Assembly (NCBI GenBank): GCA_001313085.1
Contig: BBFE01000039.1
Coordinates: 1-40,100 of the forward strand
From: Paenibacillus sp. JCM 18996
Lineage (GTDB): Bacteria > Bacillota > Bacilli > Paenibacillales > NBRC-103111
Direction of reading: 5' to 3'
DNA length: 40,100 nucleotides
Of the stretch, positions 1 to 10,145 are shown piece by piece; the first letter of the stretch is position 1; each line of letters opens with the position of its first letter. The position numbers were made by a program, and so were the translations under genes. The notes below the pieces were generated by a model. The model saw only the letters and a program-made list of their open reading frames with translations. It did no database searches and was not told the origin of the DNA.

Positions 1-709
1 GGCGGCTGAGCTCCTCGGCTGCGGCGGTCCACTCGTTGTACCGCCCAGCCTGCTCGCGCCCCCGCCGCAGCGCCCCTTCCGTCTCTTCGATCTCCTGGAG
101 CAGGCGGTGGATCTCCTGGTTCCGGCCTCTCGGCTTGAACAGCTGCTCCATCTCCGCCGCCAGCTTGCGTTCGGTCTCCATGATGGCGCGGCCTGTAGTT
201 CCAAGGCCCGCGCTGTACAAATAACCGCTGATCTCCTCGCTCTGCAGCGTCCTCAGCTCCTGCAGCTCGCTGAGCCCGAACGCGAAGAGGCTGCGGTAGA
301 GCTCCCCGCTCATCCCCCCGAGCAGCGAGCGGAGCAGCTCTTCACCGCCGGCCGTGCCGTCCCCCAGCGTAACCTTCACCGTACCGGAGGAGCTCCTTCC
401 TCTGGCCCCCGCCTCTGACGCGCTTCCGGCTCCGGCCCGGCCTCCGGCATAACGTTCCACCAGGATCCGCTGTCCCTGCCGGTCAAGAAGCGTGAGCGAG
501 CCGCCGTGGACGCCGCCGTGCAGCGGTTCGTACCGGCCTGCAGAGGAGCCCCGGGGCGGAAAGCCGAAGAGCGTCGCCCGGATAAATCCCATCAGCGTGC
601 TCTTGCCCGCTTCATTCGCGCCATAGAACAGCGTCAACCCCGGACCGGGACGCAGCGTAAGGTCGCGCAGCGCGCCAAAGCCTTTCAGGTCGATGGATTC
701 GATCCTCAT
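1..709 (-). CDS. yhaN: YhaN-like AAA ATPase, N-terminal part (runs off the window)
   Basis: This is the N-terminal 236 residues of a large SMC/Rad50-like ATPase that in Bacillus is paired with the YhaO nuclease, the counterpart of SbcC. The opening residues form the family's first strand and loop, and residues 30-38 (GANEAGKST) are a Walker A nucleotide-binding site. After about residue 120 the sequence becomes charged and helical (for example EIHRLLQEIEETEGALRR), the start of the coiled-coil arm. The ATG at 709 shares four bases (ATGA) with the yhaO stop, which points to translational coupling and fixes the start. No frame break is seen in this part. A general SbcC-type function in double-strand end processing is inferred from the family; the C-terminal half with Walker B is outside the window. 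Confidence 0.85.
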   Translation of the reverse strand, partial: MRIESIDLKGFGALRDLTLRPGPGLTLFYGANEAGKSTLMGFIRATLFGFPPRGSSAGRYEPLHGGVHGGSLTLLDRQGQRILVERYAGGRAGAGSASEAGARGRSSSGTVKVTLGDGTAGGEELLRSLLGGMSGELYRSLFAFGLSELQELRTLQSEEISGYLYSAGLGTTGRAIMETERKLAAEMEQLFKPRGRNQEIHRLLQEIEETEGALRRGREQAGRYNEWTAAAEELSR

Positions 710-1982
710 CCATCCCACCCCCCGTCGCCAGCCAGGCTTTCGAGGATAAGCTCCTCAGCAGCTCGCAGCTTCGCCTGCAGCTCTTCATGGCTGCGCGCGC
801 CTGCTAAATGCCTGCCCAGCTTAATGTGCCCCTGCAGCGCTCTAGAGCCCGGTCGGCGAAGGCCCCAAGCGCTAAGGGATCGTCTGCGAGCCGCTCCGAC
901 ATCCGCATCAGCTCGCCCAGGAAACCGTTCTGCTCTTTTAATGCCTCCCGGTCAAGATCCGCCCCGGTCTGCGTCTCAAACGACTCAATCCAGACGAAGT
1001 CACTCTGCCGCTTTCGGCGTCACGAATTTCCGCCGTCAAATCCCGCAGCAAAGGTTCCTGTCCCAGCAGCCGATGCAGCGGGCCTCTGCCTTCCAGCACA
1101 AGCCGGATAACGGAGGCCCTTCCCCCGGCCTTCGTCCGGACGCGCTCCATTTCATTTTCTACAGCATCCTTCAGCTCCTGCACATTCTCCATCCCTTGAA
1201 TCGACAGCCGTTCCACCTGCCACCGCACATCATCCAGGGCATGGAACGCCAAAGCGGTCCGAAAATCATCCGCCACATCGACAACATAGCAGCCTTTCGC
1301 GCCGGTCTCCCGGACGCTTCTTCCCTGCAGATTGCCCGGATAGACGACAGGCGGCCGTTCGCTTAGAACCCGCCGGTTATGTATATGTCCAAGGCCCAGT
1401 AATGGAATCCCGAGCGGACCAGTTCGTCCAGCCGGCATGGGGCATAGTTGTCATGCGCTCCGTCGCCGTCCACATTGGTGTGCAGCAGGGCGATATTGAA
1501 TACGGACGCATCCTTTACGGCATAACGGCCTGACAAATTTTCGGTCATCGCCGCCGATCCGTAAGAAATCCCATGGATATGTGCGACGACGCCGCGATCC
1601 CCGATACGCACAGGCACCGTCCTCACATCGTCAGCCGGAAAAAAAATGGACGGATGGCGGCCAGCTCAGCTGCGCTCCCCGTCCGTCCAGCGGATCGTGG
1701 TTTCCGTGAATGATGAATACCGGTATATTGTGCTTGTGCAGGGCATCCATCGCCTTTTGAAAGCGGATCTGGGCTCTCAGGGACCGGTCGGACGCGTCGT
1801 AGACGTCTCCTGCGATCACCACAAAATCGGCCGTTTCCCGGACAGCCAGCTCAACCAGTCCGTTCAGGGCGGTGAAGGTCGACTCCCTCACCCGTTCCCT
1901 GACCGCTTCCGGCAGAGACTGCATCCCCCGGAAGGCTGTCCAGATGCAGATCCGCGGCATGTATAAAACGAAATAATTTCAA
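706..1982 (-). CDS. yhaO: YhaO-like DNA repair exonuclease (calcineurin-type phosphoesterase), frame-broken
   Basis: This is a metal-dependent phosphoesterase of the SbcD/Mre11 group. In order it shows FIHAADLHLDS (metal ligands D-x-H), VIAGDVYD, FIIHGNHDPLDG, a middle segment ending ALLHTNVDG, and the YhaO-typical GHIHNRRVLSERPPVVYPG, then a C-terminal cap. The gene is about 424 codons, near the usual 400-420. The frame changes at about 1943 (a C/T run is short), at the A8 run at 1639-1646 (seven needed), near 1400, and again before 940. The TTG start at 1982 follows GGAGG by about ten bases and gives MKLFRFIHAADL. The stop TGA overlaps the yhaN start. It presumably works with YhaN on DNA ends. 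The frame breaks look like read errors, not decay, because the flanking protein stays conserved. Confidence 0.82.
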
Positions 1983-2030
1983 ATCAAAAAAAACCTCCAA
2001 CCCCGCAGCTCCAATTCTTCTTATCTGTCA

Positions 2031-3268
2031 AGTTTCAAATTGCCTCCGGTTTTCTTCTTTCTTTCCACCAAGCCGCTCCACGTCTCTCGCCAACCATCGG
2101 CATCGATTCGCTCCTCCGGCGTCAAACCGGCTCTCAGCTCCGCCTTTTATGGCTCTCATACACCGCCTTCAGTTGGGCCATGACCCGGTTCAGGGAGTAG
2201 TTGTTCTTGGCATGCTCCCACGCGTTCCTGGCCAGCAGATTGCGGTAAGCGGCGTCGGTCACCATTCTCTCGAGTGTCGATGCCAGCGCCATAGGGTCCC
2301 CTACCGGGACCAGCATCCCGTTCTTGCCGTGTTCGATTTGCTCCGCAATTCCGCCTTCATTCGTACCGACTAATGCCAGACAGCACAAAGCCGCCTCCGC
2401 AAACACCGAACCGAACGATTCCGCGCGGGAAGGCAGGACAAACACGTCGAAGAACGGCATAAACTCCTCGGGATGAAGCATGTAGCCGTAAAAAATCGTC
2501 TCCTCATATATATTGCAGTCGACCGCCAGCTTCTCGAGCTCCTGCCGGATCGGTCCGTCCCCGATAAGGTGAAGCACGAAATTGTGTCCCCGCTTTTTTT
2601 CAATTCCCCGCACGCGAGCAGCAGCGTATCCAGCCTTTGGCGGGCACGAGACGGCAGACTGTAATAAACTGGGTCACGGTATTATCGTGGATGACAGGCC
2701 GGAATCTTCTCTCGTCGAAACCGTTAGGAATGACTCCGACCCTGTCGGGATCCTGCATATACTCGGACAAATATTTTTTTTGAAAGCGTTCGACACGGTC
2801 AGAATTTGATCGAGCTTATACTCCAGCTCCCCGTAAATGGAAATAAGAAAAGCCTGTTCCGGGCCGTTCTCTTCGATTCTTCCGTTCAGCAGCAATTCCC
2901 TTTCGAAAGAGGAATGGATGGTCATAATGACCGGTGTCTCCGGAAACAGTTCTTTCATAGCCAATGCGGCAATCGGATGATGGGCATGTATAAGGTCGTA
3001 TTTCGATGTCATCCGCATTTTGGTCCACCAGACATAGTCTTTATAAGTTTGTATATATTTATCGACGATCGGGTTTCCGGCGAAATCCCGCCAATCGAAG
3101 GTTGTAAATACTACTTCTCCGGTGCCTTTGCTGCGGATTCTTTTAGGCAAGGAAAAAAATATCCATCTCCCAACCTATTCCGTTAAAAGGCTCCACAAGG
3201 TAGGGCACCATCGAAGACACCCCGCCCGGCTGCTCCGGTGGAAAGAACATAGCTTGCAGAATTCTCAT
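2031..3268 (-). CDS. Family 4 glycosyltransferase (GT-B fold), frame-broken
   Basis: This cytoplasmic sugar-nucleotide-dependent glycosyltransferase reads as about 412 residues. The N-terminus RILQAMFFPPEQPGGVSSMV is the GT4 glycine-rich opening; the acceptor domain has LIHAHHPIAALA, HSSFERELLLNGR and VIPNGFDERRF; the donor domain has LDTLLLA, FVLHLIGDGP and the nucleotide-sugar site ALVGTNEGGIAEQIEHG preceded by VLPSRAESFGSVFAEA (EX7E-like). The frame breaks at the A7 run at 3153-3159, the T8 at 2774-2781 and the T7 at 2594-2600. Single G/C losses explain breaks near 2646 and 2143; the latter restores the C-terminus, which ends SGLVERKKKTGGNLKLDR. ATG 3268 is chosen over ATG 3271 because it sits five bases from GGAGGG. 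The acceptor (teichoic acid, capsule or lipid) cannot be told. It lies 48 bases before yhaO on the same strand. Confidence 0.8.
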
Positions 3269-3291
3269 CATTTCCCTCCGTCGGCTATCTA

Positions 3292-3411
3292 TTATTTATC
3301 CAGCTCCCCGCGGCCGTCAAGCACCCGGAACAAGCTCCATGGCAGCACTTCACTTTGCGGGGTTATTTCTCTCCCTTTATTGTAACTCCATCCGGCAAGA
3401 TAGAAAAGCAT
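3292..3411 (-). CDS. Possible short protein upstream of the glycosyltransferase
   Basis: An open frame starting at ATG 3411 reads MLFYLAGWSYNKGREITPQ... and ends LFRVLDGRGELDK, 39 residues. Composition and periodicity look like real protein rather than shadow: no other strand has a gene here, and the stop lies 23 bases before the glycosyltransferase start. An in-frame N-terminal extension is blocked unless a base is changed in the G/C-rich run near 3415-3425; with one indel the ATG at 3451, placed behind AAGGGG, could be the true start, giving about 52 residues. I do not recognise the family. If real it is the first gene of the operon leading into the glycosyltransferase and yhaO/yhaN. Confidence 0.4.
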   Translation of the reverse strand: MLFYLAGWSYNKGREITPQSEVLPWSLFRVLDGRGELDK

Positions 3412-3584
3412 ACCCGGCCCGGGAAATTTCAACCTTACCCATACCCGGCATGAAAGTCTTTCCCCTTAAAAAAATCAAACATGCGTTCCCTTAATTATGG
3501 TAAAATAGTATGGGTGCAGAAAAAATCGGCATTTTCGTACTTTTTTTACACAGCACATAATCGCCTGATGCGGAGGGACGGCCA

Positions 3585-4761
3585 GTGGCCAACTTTGAGT
3601 TTATCGCAGGTTCCACGGGACATTTTTTTATACATATACGATTATACTGGTGATTCTGGTCATGATGCTGGCCATATCCGTCCGCTTGCTGATCGGCCAC
3701 CGGAAGAAAGCTTATTTCTCCACGACTGTGTCTCTATTGATCCTGATCGTCCATTATCTCCTGCTCTTTCGGATGGAATCGGGAACGGCGGCGCCTGTTT
3801 CCAATTACCTGTCTCTTTTGCTAAAAAAACCGTTTCCTACTTGCTTATCAACATGGGCATCTATCAGCTTTACAACCGGACCCGGACCAAGCATTATTTG
3901 TTCGTTTTCGGGCTCTTCGCCGCTGCCGCTGCATTGTCGCTGCCATATTTCTATACTCCGGGATTTATGCTTTCGGCAGCGGCGGAAGCGCAGGAGCTCT
4001 GGCGGGGAATAGGCTTGGAGCTGTATATGTTCGTGCTGATTTTTTCTCAGCCTGTACCTGGTCGCGCCTTCCATCGGCCAAACGGTCAAATTCCAGATCA
4101 GCGCAACCATATATTTTTTTCGCACAAATTTCGCATCTGCTGAACAGTTACATGTTCAAAGGCGTTCAAACAGTGCTGGCCTTCCTGGAATACGACCTTC
4201 CGGTGCTGTTTTACTTTTTTGATGTTCCTCATCCTGTTCGAGCGGGTGCTGGAGCTGATGCAGGCTATGTACCATTCTTCGGTGACCGACGGGTTGACCG
4301 GCCTGTATAACCGCAAATTTGTCTATAACCGGCTGGCCCGCTGTTTGAATCGCGGAATACCGGTCTCCGTCATTTTCGCCGATATCGACAATTTCAAGCT
4401 GCTGAACGACACCGAAGGACATCAGGTCGGCGACGAGGTGCTGCGGCAGGTGGCCCGGATCATGCGCGAAGAAACGGATGATTTCGGCTATGCCGGCCGT
4501 TACGGCGGTGAAGAGATGGTTGCGCTGATTATGGAGGAGGATGCCAAAGCGGATAAAATCGCAGAGAAGATCAGGCGCAGAGTCGAGCAGGAGACGATAG
4601 TGACGCTTAGCATCGGATTCAGCAAGCATAAAGAAAAGCTGTCTGCGGAAGAGCTGGTCCAACGAGCCGACGAAGCCATGTATACCGCCAAAACGACAGG
4701 CAAGAACCGGGTGGTGCCCTACGCAAAAGGCAGGAAATCGTCTGCCATCGTTTCCGTGTAG
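3585..4761 (+). CDS. Membrane-bound GGDEF-domain protein (putative diguanylate cyclase), frame-broken
   Basis: The N-terminal half (to about residue 215) holds roughly six hydrophobic segments, for example ILVILVMMLAISVRLLI, TVSLLILIVHYLLLF, YLFVFGLFAAAAALSL and LPVLFYFLMFLILF. The C-terminal half is a GGDEF domain with DGLTGLYNRKF, VIFADIDNFKLLND, GHQVGDEVL, RYGGEEM and the closing ADEAMYTAKTTGKNRV. The active-site loop is GGEEM instead of GGDEF or GGEEF, and no RxxD inhibitory site sits five residues before it. The enzyme would make cyclic di-GMP from two GTP; activity is inferred. Start GTG 3585 follows GGAGGG. Frames change at the T7 run at 3623-3629 and at later T runs near 3829, 4042, 4113 and 4215. 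It is divergent from the glycosyltransferase operon. Confidence 0.8.
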
Positions 4762-4773
4762 CTTATTTGAACT

Positions 4774-4980
4774 TTATTTGAAAACAAATATTTCTTCCAC
4801 CGGCTTCTCCAGTTCTTCGCTGATTCTCTTGGCAGTAGCCGGTCCCACGCTCTTTAACGACCTTTCCAGCAGGGAAATGTAAGCATAGCTGATTCCGCAC
4901 CGGGCGGCTAATTCCCTCTGGGTGAGTCCCTTCAAAATTCTCGCTTTTGCAAAAGCTTCAGTTTTGGCGTGGATCTTCAT
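4774..4980 (-). CDS. Small XRE-family DNA-binding protein
   Basis: An intact 68-residue protein made almost wholly of a lambda-repressor-like helix-turn-helix. Residues 12-60 contain KARILKGLTQRELAARCGIS followed by AYISLLERSLKSVGPATAKR, the canonical XRE helices 2 and 3, and the end is EELEKPVEEIFVFK, a frequent tail of stand-alone XRE regulators. It converges with the GGDEF gene and leaves only 12 bases between the two stops. Upstream (4981-5110) is A/T-rich DNA that probably carries its promoter and that of the plus-strand regulator. The target is unknown. It resembles small phage-type or plasmid-type transcription regulators, yet no phage gene is nearby. Confidence 0.85.
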   Translation of the reverse strand: MKIHAKTEAFAKARILKGLTQRELAARCGISYAYISLLERSLKSVGPATAKRISEELEKPVEEIFVFK

Positions 4981-5209
4981 TCAGTGCACTTCCTATCTTG
5001 GAGATGTTTTGGTTAAACCTTCAATTTTTTTCCCATTATAACACATGAATTTACTAAAGCAACAAATAATGATAACTTTTGTTATATTAAATTTTACTTT
5101 TGTTTTAAGTTTTTTTATTTGAAGGCGGTGTCAATAGCTGATAAACTACAATTATTATACAAATATTTACCTGCGGCAGCTGTCCCCGCATTATCCAGAT
5201 TCAAAGTTG

Positions 5210-5600
5210 GTGAATTCCTTGGATTTCTACGAAAGCTTGAAAGACTTGCGCAAATTGAAAGGTTTTACCATACGGGAGCTGGCCGACCGGTCAGGCGTGT
5301 CTACCGCCTACATTTCCCAGCTGGAGAACGGCAACCGGGGAATACCTTCTCCCGATGTCCTGATGAAGCTGTCCGAAGGCTGAACACCTCCTATGACACC
5401 TTAATGGAGCTGGCCGGATATCTTGAGCCAAATCCTCCGACAAAGTCCTCGAGCGCAGCCCGGTTAATCTGCGCCGATTTCTGCGGGACAATGAGCTCAT
5501 ATTTGACGGCAGACTGCTCACGGAAGAAGACAAAGAATGGGTGGAGCGCATGCTGACCGTGCTTTTCTGGAAAGAACGGCAGCGCTCGGAAACCTCGTAA
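5210..5600 (+). CDS. XRE-family transcriptional regulator, frame-broken
   Basis: A protein of about 130 residues with an N-terminal helix-turn-helix (SLKDLRKLKGFTIRELADRS, then GVSTAYISQLENGNRGIPSP) and a C-terminal part rich in charged residues ending DGRLLTEEDKEWVERMLTVL and FWKERQRSETS. This layout is common for single-HTH regulators of spore-formers. The frame shifts near 5380, where LSEG must continue into LNTSYDTLMELAGYL (one C missing), and again near 5432, leading to SSDKVLERSPVNLRRFLRDN. The GTG at 5210 is the likely start because homology-like sequence begins there, but no clear ribosome site precedes it, so the start is uncertain. It could be a regulator of the amylase gene that follows by 143 bases; this is only positional. 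Confidence 0.7.
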
Positions 5601-5643
5601 GTCCCATGGCGACTGCGCTCCGAGCAGGCTGACATTCACGATC

Positions 5644-5668
5644 AGCTCCGTGAGGGGCTTTTTTTCTT
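5644..5668 (+). terminator. Weak possible intrinsic terminator after the XRE regulator
   Basis: GCTCC and GGGGC can pair over a four-base loop, followed by a run of seven T. The stem is only five pairs with one G-T, so the call is weak. It would separate the regulator from the amylase gene. Confidence 0.4.
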
Positions 5669-5706
5669 GTTTAAAAAAAGTGAGTTCCCGGATAAAGAGA
5701 AAGTAA

Positions 5707-7490
<1,784 letters not shown>

Positions 7491-7506
7491 CACAGACTGC
7501 AGCAGC

Positions 7507-7550
7507 AAAAAAAAGCGGGAAGAGACCATTGGCTCTTCCCGCTTTTTTTG
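7507..7550. terminator. Bidirectional intrinsic terminator between amylase and queC
   Basis: A perfect ten-base stem, GCGGGAAGAG at 7515-7524 with CTCTTCCCGC at 7533-7542, is flanked by A8 on the left and T7 on the right. It therefore serves both the plus-strand amylase and the minus-strand que operon. Confidence 0.92.
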
Positions 7551-7565
7551 CTGCTCGCGATCCCA

Positions 7566-8289
7566 TCAGACCAACTGTTTATAACGAATCGGGTCTTTCG
7601 ACCCCGCCTGCTCAAACCCTCTCAGCCGCAGCCGGCAGCTGTCGCATTCGCCGCAGGCTTCCTCCTGCCCGTTGTAACATGAAGTGGTCAGCTCGTATGG
7701 GACTCCGAGCCGAATGCCTTCGCTGACAATATCCGCCTTCGTCATATCCGCCAGCGGAGTTTCTATAGAGATCGGCTTTCCCTCTACTCCCACCTTGGTC
7801 GCATAGGCGATTACATCCTGCACCTTCTCGATAAACTCGGGGCGGCAGTCCGGGTAACCGCTGTAATCGAGCGCGTTCACTCCGATATAAATGGCCTGCG
7901 CTCCGATCGTTTCCGCATACGAAGTGGCAATGGACAAGAAGAGCAGGTTTCTCCCCGGAACATAGGTGACGGGAATTTCCGAAGCGTCCGCATCGATGCC
8001 TCCTTGTGCTGCATTAGGCACGTCAATGCTGTCGTCGGTCAGCGCACTGCCCCCGAAATCGCGAAGAAATCCCAGCTGGATTACTGTATGCCGGTTGGCC
8101 GTACCGTAAAATGCGGCCACCTGTCTCGCGTTCTCTATCTCTCTCTTATGTCTTTGCCCGTAATCGAAAGAAATCGGATATAGCTCGTACCCTTGGTCTT
8201 TGGCCATTCCCATGCAAGTTGTGCTGTCCAGGCCGCCGCTCAGGATGATAACCGCTTTTTTTATTTGCTGCAGACTCTCCGTTCATCAT
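7566..8289 (-). CDS. queC: 7-cyano-7-deazaguanine (preQ0) synthase
   Basis: QueC converts 7-carboxy-7-deazaguanine to preQ0 with ammonia and ATP, in the queuosine precursor pathway. The PP-loop SGGLDSTT lies near residues 17-24; YPISFDYGQRH, VTYVPGRNLLFLS and IYIGVNALDYSGYPDCR follow; the zinc-binding cysteines are in CYNGQEEACGECDSCRLR. Length after repair is about 240 residues, as expected. One break at the T7 run 8256-8262 (six needed) separates the first eleven residues from the PP-loop. The start at 8289 (or the adjacent ATG at 8286) follows GAGGTG. It is the third gene of queD-queE-queC, 15 bases after queE. Confidence 0.93.
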
Positions 8290-8304
8290 AGCCGCACCTC
8301 TTTC

Positions 8305-8989
8305 CTATACTCCTCTGGCCGCGGGATCCCAAATGATTTTGTGCATCTGCAGGTTCAGCTTCACTTGGGATAAGCCGTTAGCAATATTAACTCTACTAGT
8401 TTCACCGGGGGCATCGTTTCCCACACCGGACTGAACAAAGGCAGCGCCTTCGTCGGATGGGTTTCCAAAAGCTCCTTTGCCGCACGGAAATCGGCCTCGT
8501 TGCCGACGACAAACTTCAGTTCATCCTGGCCGCGAAGCAGAGGCAGATTGGTAAGCAGCATGGCGTCCGTCTCGCCCGAGGCCGGCAGCTTGTAGTCCAT
8601 GATGTAACGAACCTTCGGCGAGCTCACGCGCTCCATGAAAAAAAACTGCAGGTCCACCGCGCCGTTCGTTTCGATATGAATGTCCTGTATATGCGCAAGT
8701 TCCAAAAGAGCCTCGATCAAAGCGAGCGATTTTTTCTTTATAAAGCAGCGGTTCCCCGCCCGTCAGGCAGATATGCCTCGACGAATACCGCTTGACCTGT
8801 TCCACAATCTCGGCGATCGTCATTACGCTTTCCGCTTCTTCCGAGGGTAACTGTATTTCGTATCGCACCAGGTGCAGCGCAGATTGCAGCCGAACAGCCG
8901 GACGAACACCGTTGGAAACCCGGCGCGGGTGCCTTCTCCTTCGACGGTTTCAAAAAAATTTCCACCATAGGTATTTTGATATCCCGCAT
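8305..8989 (-). CDS. queE: 7-carboxy-7-deazaguanine synthase (radical SAM), frame-broken
   Basis: QueE rearranges 6-carboxytetrahydropterin into 7-carboxy-7-deazaguanine. The N-terminus [20 protein letters not shown] leads to the radical SAM cluster motif CNLRCTWC and then CLTGGEPLL, with [11 protein letters not shown] and [12 protein letters not shown] later. The CX3CX2C iron-sulfur site is intact. Four breaks occur: the A7 run at 8952-8958 (five gives EIFETVEG), the GGG at 8845-8847 (four needed), a T6 run near 8731 (five needed), and a missing G near 8382 that restores the end [20 protein letters not shown]. The length is then about 227 residues. ATG 8989 directly abuts the queD stop, so the two are coupled. 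Confidence 0.9.
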
Positions 8990-9460
8990 TCACTCTTCCT
9001 CCATCCATGCCCTGGTCACAGCCGCATAGCTTGTCGGCGTTTCCCACAGCCGCATTTCTTCCAGCTTGATGTCCGGGTACAAGCCTTCATCCTTCAAAGC
9101 TCCGTCGATTTGCTCATACATCCAGACGACCATGTTCTCCGCAGTCGTGTTCATCGGAGGAAGCGTTTCGTTCAAATATTTATGGTCAAGCCGGTCAAGG
9201 ACCCGCTTTTTTGACAATCCTTTTGATATCCGTAAAATCGATCGCAATCCCTCTCTCATCCACTTTGCCTGCCATGAGCACCTGCAGCTTATAAGTGTGG
9301 CCGTGGAGGTTCTGGCATTTGCCTCGTAGCAGTGAAGATGATGCGCGCTGTCAAATGTAAATTCCTTGGAAACGAGCACTGTTTTGTGATGATATTTCAA
9401 TTGGTCCTGTTGAATGTCCTGACCTAAGATCTGGACTTTTCTCGGGATTTCGTAACCCAC
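8990..9460 (-). CDS. queD: 6-carboxytetrahydropterin synthase, frame-broken
   Basis: QueD converts dihydroneopterin triphosphate into 6-carboxytetrahydropterin, the first committed step to queuosine precursors. After a short leader containing [16 protein letters not shown], the zinc-site motif appears as [20 protein letters not shown] with GHTYKL; the second part has [20 protein letters not shown] and [14 protein letters not shown]. Two breaks: CC at 9322-9323 (one C short) and T6 at 9207-9212 (five needed). The GTG at 9460 is six bases from GAGGTG; GTG 9466 and 9469 are also possible. It is the first gene of the que operon. Confidence 0.9.
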   Translation of the reverse strand: MGYEIPRKVQILGQDIQQDQLKYHHKTVLVSKEFTFDSAHHLHCYEANARTSTATLISCRCSWQAKWMREGLRSILRISKGLSKKRVLDRLDHKYLNETLPPMNTTAENMVVWMYEQIDGALKDEGLYPDIKLEEMRLWETPTSYAAVTRAWMEEE

Positions 9461-9495
9461 GAGCACCACCTCTATCGTTAAAAAAAATACTATTC

Positions 9496-9525
9496 ATTAT
9501 AGCACGCGATCATATGAATGCTCAA
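9496..9525 (-). promoter_or_regulatory. Sigma-A type promoter of queD-queE-queC
   Basis: On the minus strand TTGAGC (9525-9520) is followed after 18 bases by a perfect TATAAT (9501-9496). The expected start of transcription near 9489 leaves a leader of only about 29 bases before queD, too short for a preQ1 riboswitch. Confidence 0.72.
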
Positions 9526-9578
9526 TCTTTTCATATTTACGCGGGAGCAAATGAAAACTTGCATGTGAACCGATTCAC

Positions 9579-9826
9579 TTATTTTTTGCAAGTTGGACTT
9601 GATTTCCTGAAGCCGGTCATTCTCCGATCGCAGCTCCAATTCCGTATGGCTGAGCAGCTCCGCAATATTCTCCGCCACGGAATCGGGCAGTTCTACCTCT
9701 TCCAACGATTTGACGACATACAGCAAGCACTGCAGCATCGCTTCCATACGGGATTTCTTTTTTTCCGTTCAATATACCTCAGTCAGAAAAAACCATATGT
9801 GAGATTTCTTCCTGGCTCAACTTCAT
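9579..9826 (-). CDS. Short helical protein of unknown function, frame-broken
   Basis: An open frame reads MEAMLQCLLYVVKSLEEVEL then DSVAENIAELLSHTELELRS and ENDRLQEIKSNLQK. In the same direction just upstream lies MKLSQEEISHMVF, which joins to it if the T6 run near 9786 and the A7 run near 9767 are corrected and two bases are restored near 9777, giving about 81 residues from ATG 9826. If the A6 run at 9582-9587 is really five, the protein stops at TAA 9579, before the que promoter; otherwise it reads on to 9490. The sequence predicts amphipathic helices and a coiled coil, no membrane segment, no signal. I do not recognise the family. Confidence 0.55.
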
Positions 9827-9832
9827 AACCAT

Positions 9833-10107
9833 GCCCCCAAACCAAGCTGCGACCTAAAACCGCTCCTTCCCTATTATCCAACTTTTTTTTGTCGAAACTT
9901 GAAAGAACAAATTTGCCAGGGAAACTGTAAACCGGCCTTCCAGGGGCTGCTCCAACGTGGAGGTTTTGCATATGTTCACAGGAAAAGCTGCGGTGCTGCA
10001 TTTGGATTGAACACCAGCAACCGATGCGACCATACCCCGCCGCAATCCCCAAGTTTGTCGAATTTATCAGCATTTTATCTGCAGCCGCCAAACATTATTT
10101 CCTCTAC
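9833..10107. other. Unexplained stretch without a recognisable gene
   Basis: About 275 bases between the short helical protein and the terminator of the acidic protein. Two overlapping minus-strand frames of 62 and 102 codons are open, but their composition (many Cys, Trp, His and Arg) is not protein-like and neither has a good ribosome site. No tRNA cloverleaf or known riboswitch core is seen. It may hold an untranslated leader for the short gene downstream. Confidence 0.3.
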
Positions 10108-10110
10108 ATG

Positions 10111-10134
10111 AAAAAAAGAGGGGCATATGCCCCC
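10111..10134 (-). terminator. Intrinsic terminator of the acidic repeat protein
   Basis: On the minus strand GGGGC-ATAT-GCCCC (10133-10120) is followed by TC and a seven-base T tract (10117-10111). It sits 12 bases after the stop of the acidic protein gene. Confidence 0.85.
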
Positions 10135-10145
10135 CTGCCGCCGTA

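Noticed and set aside
506..1366. Long plus-strand open frame opposite yhaO
   Set aside because: It is antisense to a recognisable nuclease, is rich in Arg, Pro and Ser as shadows of high-GC genes are, and has no ribosome site.
9460..9530. preQ1 riboswitch upstream of queD
   Set aside because: The promoter leaves a leader of about 29 bases and no pseudoknot core with an A-rich tail is present; none was seen before queF either.
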